NCBI RefSeq assembly: GCF_014695915.1
Contig: NZ_JACJPF010000110.1
Coordinates: forward strand, 16,232 to 80,231
Direction: 5' to 3'
Length of the DNA stretch: 64,000 nucleotides
Origin: Trichocoleus sp. FACHB-40
GTDB lineage: Bacteria > Cyanobacteriota > Cyanobacteriia > Cyanobacteriales > FACHB-T130
Of this stretch, positions 45,473 to 57,000 are shown in pieces (the stretch's first letter is position 1; every line of letters starts with the position of its first letter). Under the pieces are notes generated by a model. The model was not told where the DNA came from. It ran no database searches and saw only the letters and a program-made list of their open reading frames with translations. Position numbers and translations under genes: made by a program.

Positions 45473-48286
45473 ATGGCAAATCTGAGCCGGATAGGGATAT
45501 TTGAAGCGAAAGCTAGTGCTAAAGAAGATGTCACCAACATCCAATCTGGAGAAACATCAAGAGTGAAAGCACCAATACCTAGCAATGAAGCAGCAAGGCT
45601 TCAAGCTCTCTGCCAGTATGAAGTTCTTGATACTCGTCCAGAAGGGGCTTTCGACGAGCTGACCTATTTGGCCGCACATATCTGCGAAACTCCGGTTGCA
45701 CTGGTGAGCCTAGTTGATGCGAATCGTCAATGGTTCAAGTCAAAAGTAGGCGTGGAGGTATCAGAAACACCGCGAGATATTGCGTTTTGCGCCCATGCCA
45801 TTATGCAATCCGATCTGTTTATCGTCCCAGACGCTTCAACCGACAATCGGTTTGCAGCTAACCCTTTAGTGACGTCCGACCCGAACATTCGATTTTATGT
45901 GGGTGCGCCCTTAATAACGCCCGCAGGTTATGCACTGGGAACGCTCTGTGTAATTGACTTTGTACCGCGTCAACTGAGTTTGGAGCAACAAGAGGCTCTC
46001 TTAGCGCTTAGTCGTCAAGTAGTCGCGCAACTCGAACTGCGACGTAATTACGCAAACCTGCTAGAAGCGACACTAGAACGCCAGCACACAGAAGCAGCGC
46101 TTCGTAAAGCCCACGATGAGCTAGAAATCCGGGTTCAGGAACGAACCGCCGAACTGGAAAAAGCGAATCAAAAATTGCAAGCTGAAATTAAAGAGCGCGA
46201 ACTGGCACAAGAGGCGCGGCGGATGTCAGAAGAAAGGTTTTTTAAAGCCTTTCGTTCCAGTCCGGATGCGATCGCTATCACCACCCTAGCAGAAGGACGC
46301 ATTATTGAAGTCAATGATGGTTTTCTACACCACACTGGCTATAGCCGCGAAGAAATTATCGGTATTACTTCATTTGAGCTAAACCTTTGGGCAAATGCAG
46401 AGGATCGTACTCAGGTGATGCAGACTTTACAGCATCAAGGGACAGTTCGCAACCAGGAATTTAACTTTATTATTAAGTCAGGCGAAGTCCGTGTAGGGCT
46501 GGTATCAGCAGAAATTATTGACTTTGATAATGAATTGTGCGTCATCAGCGTTATTAGAGATATCACTGAGCGCAATCGAGCTGAGGAAGCATTGAGAGTA
46601 CAACAAGAGTTTCTTCGCTATGTAATTGACGGAACTTCAAATCTAATTTTTGTCAAAGACTGCGATGGAAAATTTATCTTAGCTAATAAAGCACTAGCAA
46701 ATATTTATGGTACAACAGTCGAAAATCTGCTTGGCGAAACCGATGCAGATTTCAATTCGAATTCAGCGCAAATAGATCAGTTTCTTTGCGATGACAGAGA
46801 GGTGATAGGAGCATCTTACGAAAAAACTATTCCAGAAGAAATCATTATAGATTCCACAGGTAAAGTACATTGGTTTCAGACAATTAAGAAATTGCTTGTA
46901 TCGCCAGATGGAAAAACTAGACAAATTCTCGGTGTTTCTACAGATATTACCGATCGCAAACTTGCAGAAGAGCAATTAATACACGATGCCTTTTACGATA
47001 AGCTGACAGGCTTACCAAACCGTGCCTTGTTCATGGATCGACTAAAACACGCGAATGAGTTGAAAAAACGGCGTAACGATTACTTGTTTGCCGTTCTTTT
47101 TTTGGATCTAGATCGCTTTAAAGTCGTCAACGACAGCCTGGGACACATGAGCGGAGATCAACTGTTAGTAGAAATCGCTCGTAAGCTGGAAACGTGTGTG
47201 CGCCATGTAGATACAGTTGCTCGTTTGGGGGGTGACGAGTTCGCAATTCTCCTAGACGATATTACAAATATCAGCGATGCCACCCGCGTTGCCAACCAAA
47301 TTCAAAATAAACTGGCTTTACCTTTCAATCTGGACGGGCAGAGAGTGTTTACCAGCGCCAGTATTGGTATCGCGTTGGGTACAACAGATTACGAAGAGCC
47401 AGAACACCTGTTACGCGATGCTGATATTGCCATGTATCGCGCTAAGGCATTGGGTAGAGAGCGTCATGAAGTTTTTAACATAGCGATGCACACCCGCGCC
47501 GTGGCACTTTTGCACTTAGAAACTGACCTGAGACAGGCTGTTAATCGCCAAGAGTTTCGGCTTCACTATCAGCCAATTGTTTCGCTCTCCACAGGTCAAA
47601 TTACCGGGTTTGAGGCGCTAGTGCGCTGGCAGCATCCAGAGCGGGGTTTGGTTTCTCCAGGGGAATTTATTCCGGTGGCGGAGGAAACAGGGCTAATTGT
47701 TCCTATCGGTTGGTGGGTATTACAGGAAGCTTGCCGTCAGATGCGCCAATGGCAAGGAAAATTCTTGGGCAACTCACCCTTAACTATTAGCGTGAATCTT
47801 TCTAGCAAACAGTTTACACAACCCAATCTAGCTCTAGCAGTCCATCAGATTTTACAAGACACTGGTTTAGATGCTGGAAGTTTGAGGTTGGAAATCACTG
47901 AAAGCGCCGTGATGGAAAATGCTGAATCTGCAATTTCCACGCTCTTGCAGCTGAAAAAATTAGGGGTACAGTTATATATTGATGACTTTGGCACGGGTTA
48001 TTCATCTTTAAGTTATCTGCACCGATTTCCAATTGATACTTTAAAAATTGACCGTTCCTTTGTCAGTAGGATGAGCGGCGATAGTGAAAATTCGGAAATT
48101 GTCCGCACCATTGTGACGCTGGCGCATAACTTGGGTCTAGATGTGATTGCAGAAGGGGTAGAAACATCTGAGCAACTTGCCCAGCTCAGAGCGCTCAAAT
48201 GCGAGTATGGTCAGGGATATTTTTTCTCCCGGCCCCTGGATGTTAAGGCGATAGAAGTATTGATGGCGCGAGAGTGTCAGTGGTGA
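45473..48286 (+). CDS. GAF-PAS-PAS-GGDEF-EAL c-di-GMP enzyme
   Basis: 937 residues, cytosolic. GAF domain at about 45-200 ([40 protein letters not shown]), a coiled coil with [20 protein letters not shown] at about 258-375 and a second PAS at about 380-500, then GGDEF (intact G586-G587-D588-E589-F590, with the inhibitory RxxD five residues before it as RHVD) and EAL (E714-A715-L716, with [10 protein letters not shown] and the downstream [13 protein letters not shown] and EGVETSEQL motifs). Both catalytic domains look competent, so it may synthesise and degrade c-di-GMP in response to ligand binding by GAF/PAS. It could influence the type IV pilus system represented by pilT, but there is no direct link. 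Confidence 0.95.
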   Translation: MANLSRIGIFEAKASAKEDVTNIQSGETSRVKAPIPSNEAARLQALCQYEVLDTRPEGAFDELTYLAAHICETPVALVSLVDANRQWFKSKVGVEVSETPRDIAFCAHAIMQSDLFIVPDASTDNRFAANPLVTSDPNIRFYVGAPLITPAGYALGTLCVIDFVPRQLSLEQQEALLALSRQVVAQLELRRNYANLLEATLERQHTEAALRKAHDELEIRVQERTAELEKANQKLQAEIKERELAQEARRMSEERFFKAFRSSPDAIAITTLAEGRIIEVNDGFLHHTGYSREEIIGITSFELNLWANAEDRTQVMQTLQHQGTVRNQEFNFIIKSGEVRVGLVSAEIIDFDNELCVISVIRDITERNRAEEALRVQQEFLRYVIDGTSNLIFVKDCDGKFILANKALANIYGTTVENLLGETDADFNSNSAQIDQFLCDDREVIGASYEKTIPEEIIIDSTGKVHWFQTIKKLLVSPDGKTRQILGVSTDITDRKLAEEQLIHDAFYDKLTGLPNRALFMDRLKHANELKKRRNDYLFAVLFLDLDRFKVVNDSLGHMSGDQLLVEIARKLETCVRHVDTVARLGGDEFAILLDDITNISDATRVANQIQNKLALPFNLDGQRVFTSASIGIALGTTDYEEPEHLLRDADIAMYRAKALGRERHEVFNIAMHTRAVALLHLETDLRQAVNRQEFRLHYQPIVSLSTGQITGFEALVRWQHPERGLVSPGEFIPVAEETGLIVPIGWWVLQEACRQMRQWQGKFLGNSPLTISVNLSSKQFTQPNLALAVHQILQDTGLDAGSLRLEITESAVMENAESAISTLLQLKKLGVQLYIDDFGTGYSSLSYLHRFPIDTLKIDRSFVSRMSGDSENSEIVRTIVTLAHNLGLDVIAEGVETSEQLAQLRALKCEYGQGYFFSRPLDVKAIEVLMARECQW

Positions 48287-48426
48287 TGGGTGGTAGGAGA
48301 GTAGGAGAGTGGGAGAATTTCCAATTTAGGGAAATAAGAAATTTAATATTTTATTGGCATTAACTTAAGAAAAATACATAAAATAAGTATAAATACATAT
48401 TCAGCCGACAAAGGTTGGAATTAGCC

Positions 48427-49056
48427 ATGAAAAACGTACAGTACCCTTTCGTACTTCAGAGACTGGCTACTATTTTGGCTGTAGTTATTTTGTCTTTAAC
48501 CGTGATTGCAGCCATCACCGGAATTCTTCTGTCTTTCTACTACGAACCTACGGCGGGTGGAGCCTATAACTCCTTAAACGCAATTAAAGCCGAAATTCCC
48601 AATGGCTGGTTAGTTCAGCGTATCCATGACATTGCTGGTAATGGATTAATTGGTGTTTCTCTGATAGAAATTGTTGTGATGTTTTTGGGAGAGAAATTTC
48701 GCCCTAGTTGGCTAACAGCTTGGATCAGCGGAATTTTATTGACTTTAGTTGCGATCGCTCTCGGATGGACTGCTATGCTCCTCGACTGGACGCAGCTGGG
48801 ATACTGGCGTTTCCAAATCGAGTTAGGCACAATAGAAACCATTCCCCTCATCGGTTCCCTACTCCGACAAATTCTTACAGGCGGTGGCGCAATCAACACT
48901 GTAACAGTCGCACACCTTTACACTTTGCACAGTTATGTTCTCTCCATCGGAGCGCTAATTCTTGCCATTATTCATCTAGCAGGATTACTGCTACAGGAAA
49001 AAGAAGAGAAACAGACGTTGATGAAATCAGATGCTCAGCTATCTTTGCCTGAGTAA
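48427..49056 (+). CDS. Short cytochrome b6-like protein with an altered haem-binding set
   Basis: 209 residues, four transmembrane helices, clearly related to cytochrome b6: FYYEPTAGGAYNSLNAIKAEIPNGWLVQRIH, GYWRFQIELGTIETIPLIGSLLRQILTGG and TLHSYVLSIGALILAIIH. Compared with PetB it lacks the N-terminal amphipathic region and the Cys that binds haem c(n). The His pair H67-H168 (the p-side haem in PetB) is present, but the residue equivalent to His100 is Glu81, while H183 remains. So one haem site is expected complete and one altered. It is not petB, since the petD partner is missing and the length differs. Start at ATG 48427; a TTG at 48415 is rejected. Confidence 0.85.
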   Translation: MKNVQYPFVLQRLATILAVVILSLTVIAAITGILLSFYYEPTAGGAYNSLNAIKAEIPNGWLVQRIHDIAGNGLIGVSLIEIVVMFLGEKFRPSWLTAWISGILLTLVAIALGWTAMLLDWTQLGYWRFQIELGTIETIPLIGSLLRQILTGGGAINTVTVAHLYTLHSYVLSIGALILAIIHLAGLLLQEKEEKQTLMKSDAQLSLPE

Positions 49057-49107
49057 CGAATATCTTAGTGTTTGTACCAGGACAAATTGCGGCAGAGTTT
49101 CAATAAT

Positions 49108-49136
49108 CTCGTTACCAGGCTCAACCTGGTAACGAG
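49108..49136. repeat. Palindromic repeat (CTCGTTACCAGG hairpin)
   Basis: Twelve-base perfect stem (49108-49119 with 49125-49136) around a five-base loop, ending in AACGAGAGG. A variant of the repeats at 6150-6170 and 62004-62026. It lies just upstream of the hydrolase ribosome site. Confidence 0.85.
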
Positions 49137-49167
49137 AGGAAATCCACAATTGTATGAGGTAATATCA

Positions 49168-50037
49168 ATGTCAGTGCTAGAAGGTTCTTGGAAGCACGAA
49201 TACATCACGAGTAACGGCATCAGGCTGCACTATGTCACGCAGGGAGAAGGGCCTTTGATGCTGATGCTGCACGGATTTCCTGAGTTTTGGTACTCATGGC
49301 GGCATCTAATACCCGAATTTGCCAAAGATTTTAAAGTCGTGGCTCTCGACTTGCGCGGCTACAATGAAAGCGACAAACCAAAAGAGCAATCAGCTTATGT
49401 AATGGCTGAATTTATCGAAGATGTGAAAGGGGTAATTCAAGGGTTAGGATACGATAAATGCGTTTTGGTTGGACATGATTGGGGAGGCGCGATCGCTTGG
49501 AATTTTGCCTACGCTTACCCGGAAATGTTAGATAAGTTGATAGTGCTAAATATACCTCATCCTGCCAAGTTTGCCGAAGGTTTCCGCACTCCTCAACAGT
49601 TGCTACGTAGCTCTTACATCTTCTTCTTTCAAATACCAGGACTACCAGAATTACTCTTGCAAGCGGGAGACTACCAAGCAATTGAATCTGCTTTCAAGGG
49701 TATGGCAGTTAACAAAAACGCTTTCACTAATGAGGATATTGAGGCTTATAAAGATGCTGCCTCCAAACGCGGTGCATTAACAGCAACGCTGAACTATTAC
49801 CGCAATGTAACTCAACAGAGAATTCTAAGTTTGGATTGGAGCGTTCTCCAAGTTCCCACGCTGATGATTTGGGGAGAGAAAGATACAGCACTGGGTAAAG
49901 AACTAACCTATGGAACTGAGGAGTACGTCAAGGACTTTACGATCAAGTACATCCCAACTTCTAGCCATTGGGTGCAGCAAGAGCAGCCACAGTTGGTAAT
50001 TCAATATATGCGAGAGTTTTTGACAGCTAGAAATTAG
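49168..50037 (+). CDS. Alpha/beta hydrolase, epoxide hydrolase/haloalkane dehalogenase-like
   Basis: 289 residues from the ATG at 49168, preceded by GAGG; the frame upstream reads through the 49108 repeat and is rejected. Motifs: oxyanion region MLHGFPEFWYSWRHLIPEF, nucleophile elbow VGHDWGGAIAW (Asp nucleophile, as in epoxide hydrolases), the cap with IFFFQIPGLPELLL, acid region MIWGEKDTALG and the catalytic His in SSHWVQQEQP. It would hydrolyse epoxides or related esters; substrate unknown. A single gene with no evident partner, 111 bases after the cytochrome b-like gene. Confidence 0.93.
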   Translation: MSVLEGSWKHEYITSNGIRLHYVTQGEGPLMLMLHGFPEFWYSWRHLIPEFAKDFKVVALDLRGYNESDKPKEQSAYVMAEFIEDVKGVIQGLGYDKCVLVGHDWGGAIAWNFAYAYPEMLDKLIVLNIPHPAKFAEGFRTPQQLLRSSYIFFFQIPGLPELLLQAGDYQAIESAFKGMAVNKNAFTNEDIEAYKDAASKRGALTATLNYYRNVTQQRILSLDWSVLQVPTLMIWGEKDTALGKELTYGTEEYVKDFTIKYIPTSSHWVQQEQPQLVIQYMREFLTARN

Positions 50038-50077
50038 CAAATATAAACTCTCACTCCCAATACAGTTCGGTTAACAG

Positions 50078-50136
50078 TAGCCGTCACCTTAAAGGGTGCG
50101 GCTACAAAAAGACCTGTTATAGGCAGGCTTTTTCTG
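50078..50136. terminator. Tandem hairpins between convergent genes, repeat-derived
   Basis: GTAGCCG (50078-50084) pairs with CGGCTAC (50099-50105) with an inner ACC/GGT stem. Then CCTG (50113-50116) pairs with CAGG (50124-50127), followed by CTTTTTC. The first hairpin matches the right-hand part of the repeat captured in the coding sequence at 51958-51979. Confidence 0.6.
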
Positions 50137-50170
50137 TGGAGGTTTAGTAGTTAATAATGTATTTTTAAAG

Positions 50171-50836
50171 CTATTCCGCCTCTGGCAATTCACCAAAGCG
50201 ATCGCGATAACGCTCCACCAGCTCCTCTGGAGTAGGAAACCGATTTCCCCTTTGATCAAACCAGTACAACCACTCTCTTTGAAATCCTAGATGATAGCCA
50301 ATACCTCGTCCAATTCCTAAACCGATTTCTGGCATCCAAAACGGCTCTCCAATTTGACCTTGATAAACTCCATCAATTAAGCGATAAACTTCAAAAGGTT
50401 CCTGGCGATCGCGTCGCCAAAAATCCGGGTTATAAATAAGGTAATACAACACTCCTAACCGGGCGTAAATAGTCATTTTATCGTTGTACTCGCCTCCGGG
50501 GGTTTGAGAAACGACTTCCAGAACAAATCTGGGGACAACCCCGTTTTCTTCCCACGTTACGTAACTTTTACGTAAATTATTCCCCTTGACCCGTTCGACT
50601 CCTAAGCTGAGAAAAGCATCAGGAACAATGGGAACTCTAGGATTTAAACCTGTGGTATGGTAAACGCCCATATTGACACCAAAAAACCAATCAAAGCGAT
50701 TAGCCCAGATAAAACCTAGAATTAAACTCAAGAAATTGGGGACGAGAGTTTGTAGTTCATTATCCACAGGAAGACCATCAGAATCAGGTAGTTCATCACT
50801 TGAGGGTAAGCCCAGTTTTGGGTCAAATTGTACCAT
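50171..50836 (-). CDS. Uma2 family (DUF820) putative endonuclease
   Basis: 221 residues. Family features: an acidic N-terminus LPSSDELPDSDGLPVDNELQ, then FFGVNMGVYHTTGLNPRVPIVPDAFLSLG (active-site Asp), RFVLEVVSQTPGGEYNDKMTIYARLGVLYYLIYNP (the Glu-x-Val and Lys of a PD-(D/E)xK fold), and a C-terminal WFDQRGNRFPTPEELVERYRDRFGELPE. This is the longer Uma2 subtype with a carboxy-terminal coiled tail, distinct from the short one at 36647. Role unknown. Confidence 0.92.
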   Translation of the reverse strand: MVQFDPKLGLPSSDELPDSDGLPVDNELQTLVPNFLSLILGFIWANRFDWFFGVNMGVYHTTGLNPRVPIVPDAFLSLGVERVKGNNLRKSYVTWEENGVVPRFVLEVVSQTPGGEYNDKMTIYARLGVLYYLIYNPDFWRRDRQEPFEVYRLIDGVYQGQIGEPFWMPEIGLGIGRGIGYHLGFQREWLYWFDQRGNRFPTPEELVERYRDRFGELPEAE

Positions 50837-51067
50837 AGAGATTTACTTTTAAAATATGTTTTTATAGTAGCTTGTTTGCACAGTAGACAACACACGTTTT
50901 AGCACTGTCAAATGCAAATTGACATTTTCTAATTTAGCAAATTTGCATTTACTAAGTATTATTTAATTTTGCTTAGACATCTACTGAAAGGAGTATTTTA
51001 GATCAGATAATTTGATTATATGTAGCACGACTTTCGGCAACGAAAGTTAACCATTTCGGAGTAGTCC

Positions 51068-54000
51068 ATGCCTGTACCGATTTCCCTAGTTATTACTACC
51101 TACAACCGCGAGCGCTATCTCGGCGCGGCTATTGACAGTATTCTGACGCAGACTAGGCATGACTTTGAGCTAATTGTTTGGGATGACGGTTCCACAGATA
51201 AATCTGTGGAAATTGCCAATGAGTATGCTAAACGCGATCGCCGTGTGCGGGTAATAGCGGCAGAACATCAAGGCAGAATACCGTCATTGCAAAATGCGAT
51301 CGCGCACGCCAAGGGAACCTACATCGGGTTTGTAGACAGCGACGACTTGCTGGCACCCACAGCACTCCTTGAAACAGCAGCGGTACTAGAGGCAAACCCA
51401 GAAGTAGGTTTAGTCTACACAGACTACCTGGATATTAACCAACGCGGCAAGATTCTCAGCTACGGGAAACGGTGCCAAATTCCCTACTCCAAAGAGCGGC
51501 TATTGCTCGATTTTATGACCTTTCACTTTCGCCTGATGCGGCGGGATGTCTTGGAGCAAGTGGGAGGTTTTGATGAGTCAATGGCATACGTAGAAGACTA
51601 CGATTTATGCCTGAAACTCTCAGAAATTACCGAAGTGCGGCACGTCAAAAAGCCGCTGTATTACTATCGGTGCCATCTAGGGAGCGATTCTCAGCGATAT
51701 ACCAAACAGCAGGCGAAAAATTCAGCACGAGCGATCGCTAACGCAATCCAGCGCCGCGGAATGAGCGATCGCTTGGCGATACAATTGCAAATTCTAAATC
51801 ATTTTCCCTTTCAATCAATAGTTAAACTAATTCCCAAGAATAAGTCACTTATAGATTTTTTCCCAATACCGCCACAAGTTGAAACCTCCGGCTACGCAAA
51901 CGAAGCCAGCCTCCGCAAGCTCAAACTAATTCAAGCGGCGGAAGCAGCCTTTGTTCGTGTAGCCGCACCCTTCAGGGTGACAGCTAAAAAAGTGGGAGTA
52001 CCTCTTCTATCTCTCGCTTTTTGCCTTTTTCCAACGTTCGTCAAAGCACAAATCACCCCAGGAAACGACACCAACACCAACGCCACCACCACAGGTAATC
52101 AAATTGATATTCGCGGCGGCAAACTTTCAGCAGACAAAGCAAATTTATTCCACAGTTTCAGCGAATTTGGACTCGACTCAAACCAAATAGCTAATTTCTT
52201 ATCTAAACCATCAATTCAAAATATCCTCGGTCGCGTCAATGGTGGCAATCCCTCGATTATTAATGGTTTGCTTCAAGTTACAGGCGGCAACTCTAATTTA
52301 TTTCTGATGAATCCCGCTGGCATCGTTTTTGGCAACAATGCCAGCTTAAATATTCCTGCTTCCTTCACCGCCACCACCGCTACAAGCATCGGTTTTGGTA
52401 ATAATAACTCGTTTAATGCTTATGGGTTAAATAACTACGCCAATTTGACAGGAATACCCAACACCTTTGCCTTTAGCACACAACAGCCAGGGAGCATTGT
52501 CAACACTGGGAACTTAGCTGTAGGAACTGGATATAATCTCAATCTATTGGGTGGAACAGTCTTAAATACAGGAACTCTGACGGCACCAGGAGGAAATATT
52601 AGCATTGCTGCTGTACCTGGTGAAAGTTTGGTTCGCATCTCTCACGCGGGAAATGTACTAAGTTTAGAAGTCAGTCCGTTGGTAGGACAAACCTCTGGAC
52701 TGTCAGATGTCCCCGGTCAGTCTCCACAATCTTTGCCGCAATTACTAACGGGTGGAAACGTAGTTAATGCTACTGGATTAATTGTCAATAGCGATCGCAT
52801 TCAGATAACTGGTTCTGGGATTAGCGTACCAGTAGAATCGGGGAATGCGATCGCATCCGGTAAACTAGACGCATCTAACACGCAACCAGGAGCCACAGGC
52901 GGTGCAGTAGCTGTACTAGGAAATAAAGTTGCTTTAGTCGGAGCCAACGTTAACGTCTCCGGCGATGCGGGTGGCGGTAGAGTATTAATTGGCGGTGATT
53001 ATTTGGGAAAAGGCAGTGTTCCCAATGCTGCTTATACCTATGTTGGCGAAGATGCAAAAATTAATGCTGATGCTATTACTAATGGCAATGGCGGTAGAGT
53101 AATAGTTTGGGCAAATGAAGCCACCCGTACTCATGGAAATATTACCGCTCGTGGTGGCTCAGAAGGCGGTAACGGTGGCTTTATCGAAACTTCCGGCAAA
53201 AATTACCTGGAAGTTACTAAACCTGCTGATGCTAGCGCTCCTAAAGGTCTTCCCGGTACCTGGTTGTTAGATCCTCGTGATGTAATTATCCAGGTATCTA
53301 CTGGCGGCGGTGCGTTTAGTGGCGGGGATGGTGGAATTCCTAATATTTTCACTCCTACTGATGATGATGCAACCGTTGACGTGGCGACGATTAATTCGTC
53401 CCTTAGTTACGGAACTGATGTCATCATCACGACGGGAAACACAGGCACTCAAGCGGGTGACATTACTTTAATATCAGGAGCCATTATTTCCGTGGATTTT
53501 TTTTTGGGCACTCCTCCCAACATTCCTCCCACTCTTACTTTGGCAGCAGCCAATGACATTATCCTGAATGGCTCAATTTCTGTTAGAGCTACTCCTGGAG
53601 TGAATGTAATACTTCAAGGTGCAGGTGGTACGGGAAGCCGAGCTAATAACATCACAATTACTGAGCCGATTATCCTTGACGGTGGCAGTTTTCTGAGCAG
53701 TAGCGTCAACTTCAGTCAGGTTGGCACCATTATTACTAATGGCGGAGGTATTGATATCAACGCTATTAACAGTATTAATGTCGGCACTCTCAATACCAAC
53801 TCTAATAATATTAGTCGTGGAAATATGAACCTTACGATTGCCCCGGCAAGTACATCGAAAATTATTATTAACGGCGATCTCGATACTGGTACTAACTCGC
53901 TTACAGGGGGCGATATCAATATTAATGGCAACACGGTACTTAGGAACAACGCTACATTTACCACTGGTGGTGGTTATACGGGCGGTGACATTAACATCAC

Positions 54001-57000
54001 AGGGACGCTGGATGGAAATGGTGCAGGCGGTCAAAATCTGACACTGGAGGCATCCCGCGGTAGTATCACTTTTGGGAACGCCGTTGGCGACACCACACCG
54101 ATAGGCAGCTTAATTGTCAATAGTAATGGTGTCACTCTTAATGGCAATGTCAAAACAGCCCCAGGCAGCACTATTAATTTCAACAGTGGACTGACGTTGA
54201 ATAGCGGCAACGATATAGCACTGATAGCTGATGAGATTGACTTCAGCGGGGCCGGGACAGTTGTTGAGACTACCAACACAGGCACCCTAATCCTCGCACC
54301 CGCGACAGCTAACCGAAATATTCAGGTTGGTGGAGCATACAATTTACCAGGTTCTCTGACCGTGACCGCCAGCGATCTTGACGTATTCCGCTTTACTAGA
54401 CCGCTCGTCATCGGAAGCACTAATAGCAATAGCACTATCACAATTGATCCAGCGGGTGCCATTTTCATCACACCGGTAACGATTCAAACACAAGGAGCGA
54501 TCGCAGTCAATGGCACAATTAGTCCCTTCAACGGCTTAGTCAACCTGATTGCACCGACTACAACCCTAAACGCAGACATCAACGGAGATAGCAGCATTTC
54601 TATTGATGGCAACGTGTTACTTGGTAGCAATGTCGCACTCAGTTCCAGAGGAGACGGATCTACACCTACACCCATCAGCATCACCGGAAGGGTGGATGGC
54701 ACGGGTGCAGGCGGACAAAGCTTAACTTTGTCGGCAGGCACTTCTCCCATCACATTCGGTGGTGCTATTGGCGACACCACCCCGATAGGCAACTTCACTA
54801 TTGTGGATGCCTTCCCCACCAACCTAAACGGCAACATTACCACAACGAGTGGTAGCACCATCAGTTTCAACAGTAATATAACCTTAAATTCAGATGTAGC
54901 GCTGACAGCAGATGAGATTGATTTCCGACCACTTCCAGCAATCAGCGGCACGGGTAACTTAACGCTAAAACCAGCAACCGCTAGCAGAAACATTGAGATT
55001 GGCGGAGCATACAATAACTCCACTGCTTTGAGCTTGACAGCAGGCGATATTGTCGCATTGAGTAGCTTTAGGAATGCTCTCACTATCGGAGGAGCAACAA
55101 GTAGCGGCAAAATAACACTTGCTGATGACACAAGCTTCTTGTCTCAAGTTACCTTGCAAGCAGGCTCAATTGATACCGCAGGTTTTGAAATTCTAGGGTC
55201 AGGCAGAGCGATCGCACTGCTGGCAAATCAAGATATTATCACAGGTAATATTACTAATCCGGCAGGGAATATTACTCTAACTAGCAGCAACGGTACGATT
55301 GATACCACCGCAGGCAGAATAGACTCTAAATATAGTTCTGGTTCTGGCTATGGTTATGGTTATAGTTCTGGGAATGGGGGCGCGATCGCATTCACCGCCC
55401 AAGGCAACATATTAGCAGGTGATATCATATCTAATTCCATCAATGGTAGTGGCGGCAATATCAGCCTCACCAGTCAGACAGCAGCCGTAGAAAGTCGAGA
55501 TTTAACCGCCACAGGCACCACAAATGGCGGAGACATCACCATCTCTGCCATCACTCAGATCACCGCAGGACAAATCAACTCCAGTGCCAGCACCGGAAAT
55601 GGTGGTAATGTCATCCTCGATCCTGAAAATGACATCTCTGTTAGTTTTATTAACGCCCAAGGCGGATCTAGAGGCACAGGCGGCATTGTTGACATTACCA
55701 CAGGTAGATTTTTCCGCACCACTGACACCTTCACAGACACCAATGGTCAACAAGCAAGCATTTCCAACGCCGGAGGTGCGGGAGGTAATGCCATTACCAT
55801 TCGTCATGGAGGCAACAACATTACTCCATTTATTGTGGGAGATGCTGGGACTAATGGAACTCGCGGCGTAATTACAACTGGTTCCGACAATAGCATTATC
55901 CCTACCCAATCTTTCTTAGATAGCTACTCCCAAGGCACTGCACCGAGTGAGATAAAAATAATTACCGCTTCACCACCACCATCCCCACCACCATCCCCAC
56001 AGCCATCCCCACAGCCATCCCCACAGCCAGCACAACCAGACCCAAATCCTATACTACAGCCAGATCCACAACCCTCAACAGCACCAAATTCAGTGCCTGA
56101 TGAGGCAACACCGCCAGAGGAAAATGAATCTCCACAACTTTCCCTATTTACTACCATTCCTCCAGCGGAAGTTGACACCTTCTTTGTTGACTTAGAGGAG
56201 TCATCCACGCGCTCATTTGAGCAATATATTGGTGAAAGTGCTGGTACTCCTATAAAAACTCTAACTGAAGCTCGCGATATTCTTCTCTCAATTGAGAAAG
56301 CAACCGGGATTAAACCTGCCCTAATCTATATCAATTTTGTTCCCGCCACGGCGACACCGAAAGCAGCCGCAGACAAGGCTATTTCGCTACCAATATCGCC
56401 ACAATCCAATGTTATATGGCAGTTTAATGCCCAAGGACTAGCACTCAATCAGGTGTCCCAGCAACAGGTTGCTACCCCTCCAGCTAATCGTCCCGCCCAA
56501 AACAACGACCAACTGGAACTTGTAGTCGTTACTGCCAAGGGATCGGCGATTCGGAAACGGGTAGAAGGGGCAACACGCGAACAAGTCATGAAAGTGGCTA
56601 AAACATTTCGCGGCGAAATAACCAATGTCAGAAATGCCCGTGGCTACCAGGCACCATCCCAGCAACTTTATCAGTGGATGGTGGCACCCCTGGAAGCCGA
56701 ATTACAAGCTAGAGGGATGCAGAATCTAGTATTTATGATGGATGCGGGTTTGCGAAGTTTACCGATGGCTGCCCTCCATGATGGTGAAAAATTCTTGATA
56801 GAAAAGTACAGCATCGGCACCATGCCCAGTCTCAGTCTCACTGATACCCGTTACGTAGATATCAAAAACACCCAAGTTCTAGCAATGGGTATGTCAAAAT
56901 TTGCTGAACTCAATCCTTTACCAGGTGTGCCTGTAGAATTGTCCATTATCACCCAGAAACTATGGAAGGGGAAATCTTTCCTCAATGAGAAATTCACCCT

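Noticed and set aside
50841..51067. TpsB/FhaC-type pore gene next to the adhesin
   Set aside because: The upstream gap is only about 230 bases and the downstream gap about 425; neither contains an outer-membrane beta-barrel gene.
54484..55131. 215-codon minus-strand frame inside the adhesin gene
   Set aside because: Low-complexity Val/Leu/Pro translation caused by the Thr/Asn/Gly-rich repeats of the real gene; several similar shadows lie at 53573-56208.
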